Source: an uncultured Ectothiorhodospiraceae bacterium (GTDB lineage Bacteria > Pseudomonadota > Gammaproteobacteria > UBA6429 > Thiohalophilaceae). From it: 64,000 nucleotides of DNA. A model generated the notes under the pieces. That model saw nothing but the letters and a program-made list of their open reading frames with translations, did not search any database and was not told the origin of the DNA. The stretch covers positions 110,479 to 174,478 of the forward strand of contig CAMYMU010000029.1 in assembly GCA_947259575.1 (NCBI GenBank), in the 5' to 3' direction. The position numbers were made by a program, and so were the translations under genes. Shown piece by piece: positions 63,868-64,000 of the stretch. The number at the start of each line of letters is the position of its first letter. The first letter of the stretch is position 1.

Positions 63868-64000
63868 TTACTTCACTTTCGTTGAAGTAGTGTCTTTACC
63901 GCCCTTATTGTCAACCCAGCTCAACTCGATGGAATCGCCAGCCGCGGCACCACTTAGTTGGATAGAGACATAAGGATTTTTAGAGACCGCTGGACCCCAA
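63868..64000 (-). CDS. soxZ: Sulfur-oxidation protein SoxZ (C-terminal part, cut by window edge)
   Basis: The last 44 codons are visible. The translated end reads GPAVSKNPYVSIQLSG then AAAGDSIELSWVDNKGGKD, which matches the SoxZ C-terminus (K-N-P-Y, then W-x-D-N-x-G). SoxZ pairs with SoxY to form the carrier on which thiosulfate sulfur is processed. The stop at 63868-63870 lies 37 bp before the soxA start, so soxZ-soxA are co-transcribed; soxY and perhaps soxX are expected just outside the window. Confidence 0.88.
   Translation of the reverse strand, partial: WGPAVSKNPYVSIQLSGAAAGDSIELSWVDNKGGKDTTSTKVK

Noticed and set aside
1..64000. CRISPR arrays, rRNA genes, intact insertion sequences or prophage genes
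   Set aside because: None was seen: no regularly spaced direct repeats, no transposase, integrase or phage structural gene among the reading frames.

Overview
The window is chromosomal DNA of a moderately AT-rich gammaproteobacterium that probably oxidises reduced sulfur. The gammaproteobacterial assignment rests on gene order: pepA-holC, lptF-lptG, and fmdB-aspS / yebC-ruvCAB / tolQRAB-pal-cpoB / queE-queC / tRNA-Lys. The sulfur lifestyle is suggested by soxZ-soxA at the right edge, an ETHE1-type persulfide dioxygenase, a YeeE/YedE sulfur transporter and a SulP permease. I do not assign a genus.

Left part (1-18.5 kb): a Chp/Pil-type chemosensory operon (PilG-like regulator, pilH, pilI, pilJ, chpA and a PhnD-like periplasmic binding protein). 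It is flanked on the left by a divergent small GTPase and an unknown protein, and on the right by a convergent Crp/Vfr-family regulator. Next come an HDOD protein, a chromate transporter, a CPA2 antiporter with an RCK domain, a TPR membrane protein, a TrmH-family methyltransferase and a CHASE4-like diguanylate cyclase. Surface motility signalling, cAMP signalling and c-di-GMP signalling therefore lie close together.

Middle (18.7-39.3 kb): valS, a family 39 glycosyltransferase, the persulfide dioxygenase, a small unknown gene, holC, pepA, lptF-lptG, an RDD protein, three tandem related small proteins (DUF2173-like), purL, a YadG/YadH-like ABC exporter, an FHA protein, a short-chain dehydrogenase and a DUF1614-type membrane protein.

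Right part (39.3-64 kb): fmdB and aspS are separated from yebC-ruvCAB by an inserted eukaryote-type phospho-signalling module (CHASE2 Ser/Thr kinase, PP2C phosphatase, two FHA proteins) and by about 0.55 kb of hairpin-rich non-coding DNA. The Tol-Pal envelope complex and the preQ0 genes queE and queC follow. Then come the YeeE/YedE transporter, tRNA-Lys(UUU), a STAS/REC-PP2C-HATPase partner-switching pair resembling HsbA/HsbR, a SulP permease and the start of a sox cluster on the minus strand.

The most unusual non-coding structures are two dispersed copies of a hairpin-forming repeat whose outer arms differ between copies but stay self-complementary (36426-36583 and 62792-62916), the paired-hairpin block at 46148-46704, and a 17-bp motif shared by the upstream regions of the Crp-family and HDOD genes. 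No CRISPR array, intact insertion sequence, prophage or rRNA gene was seen. All family assignments come from reading the sequences, without database searches.
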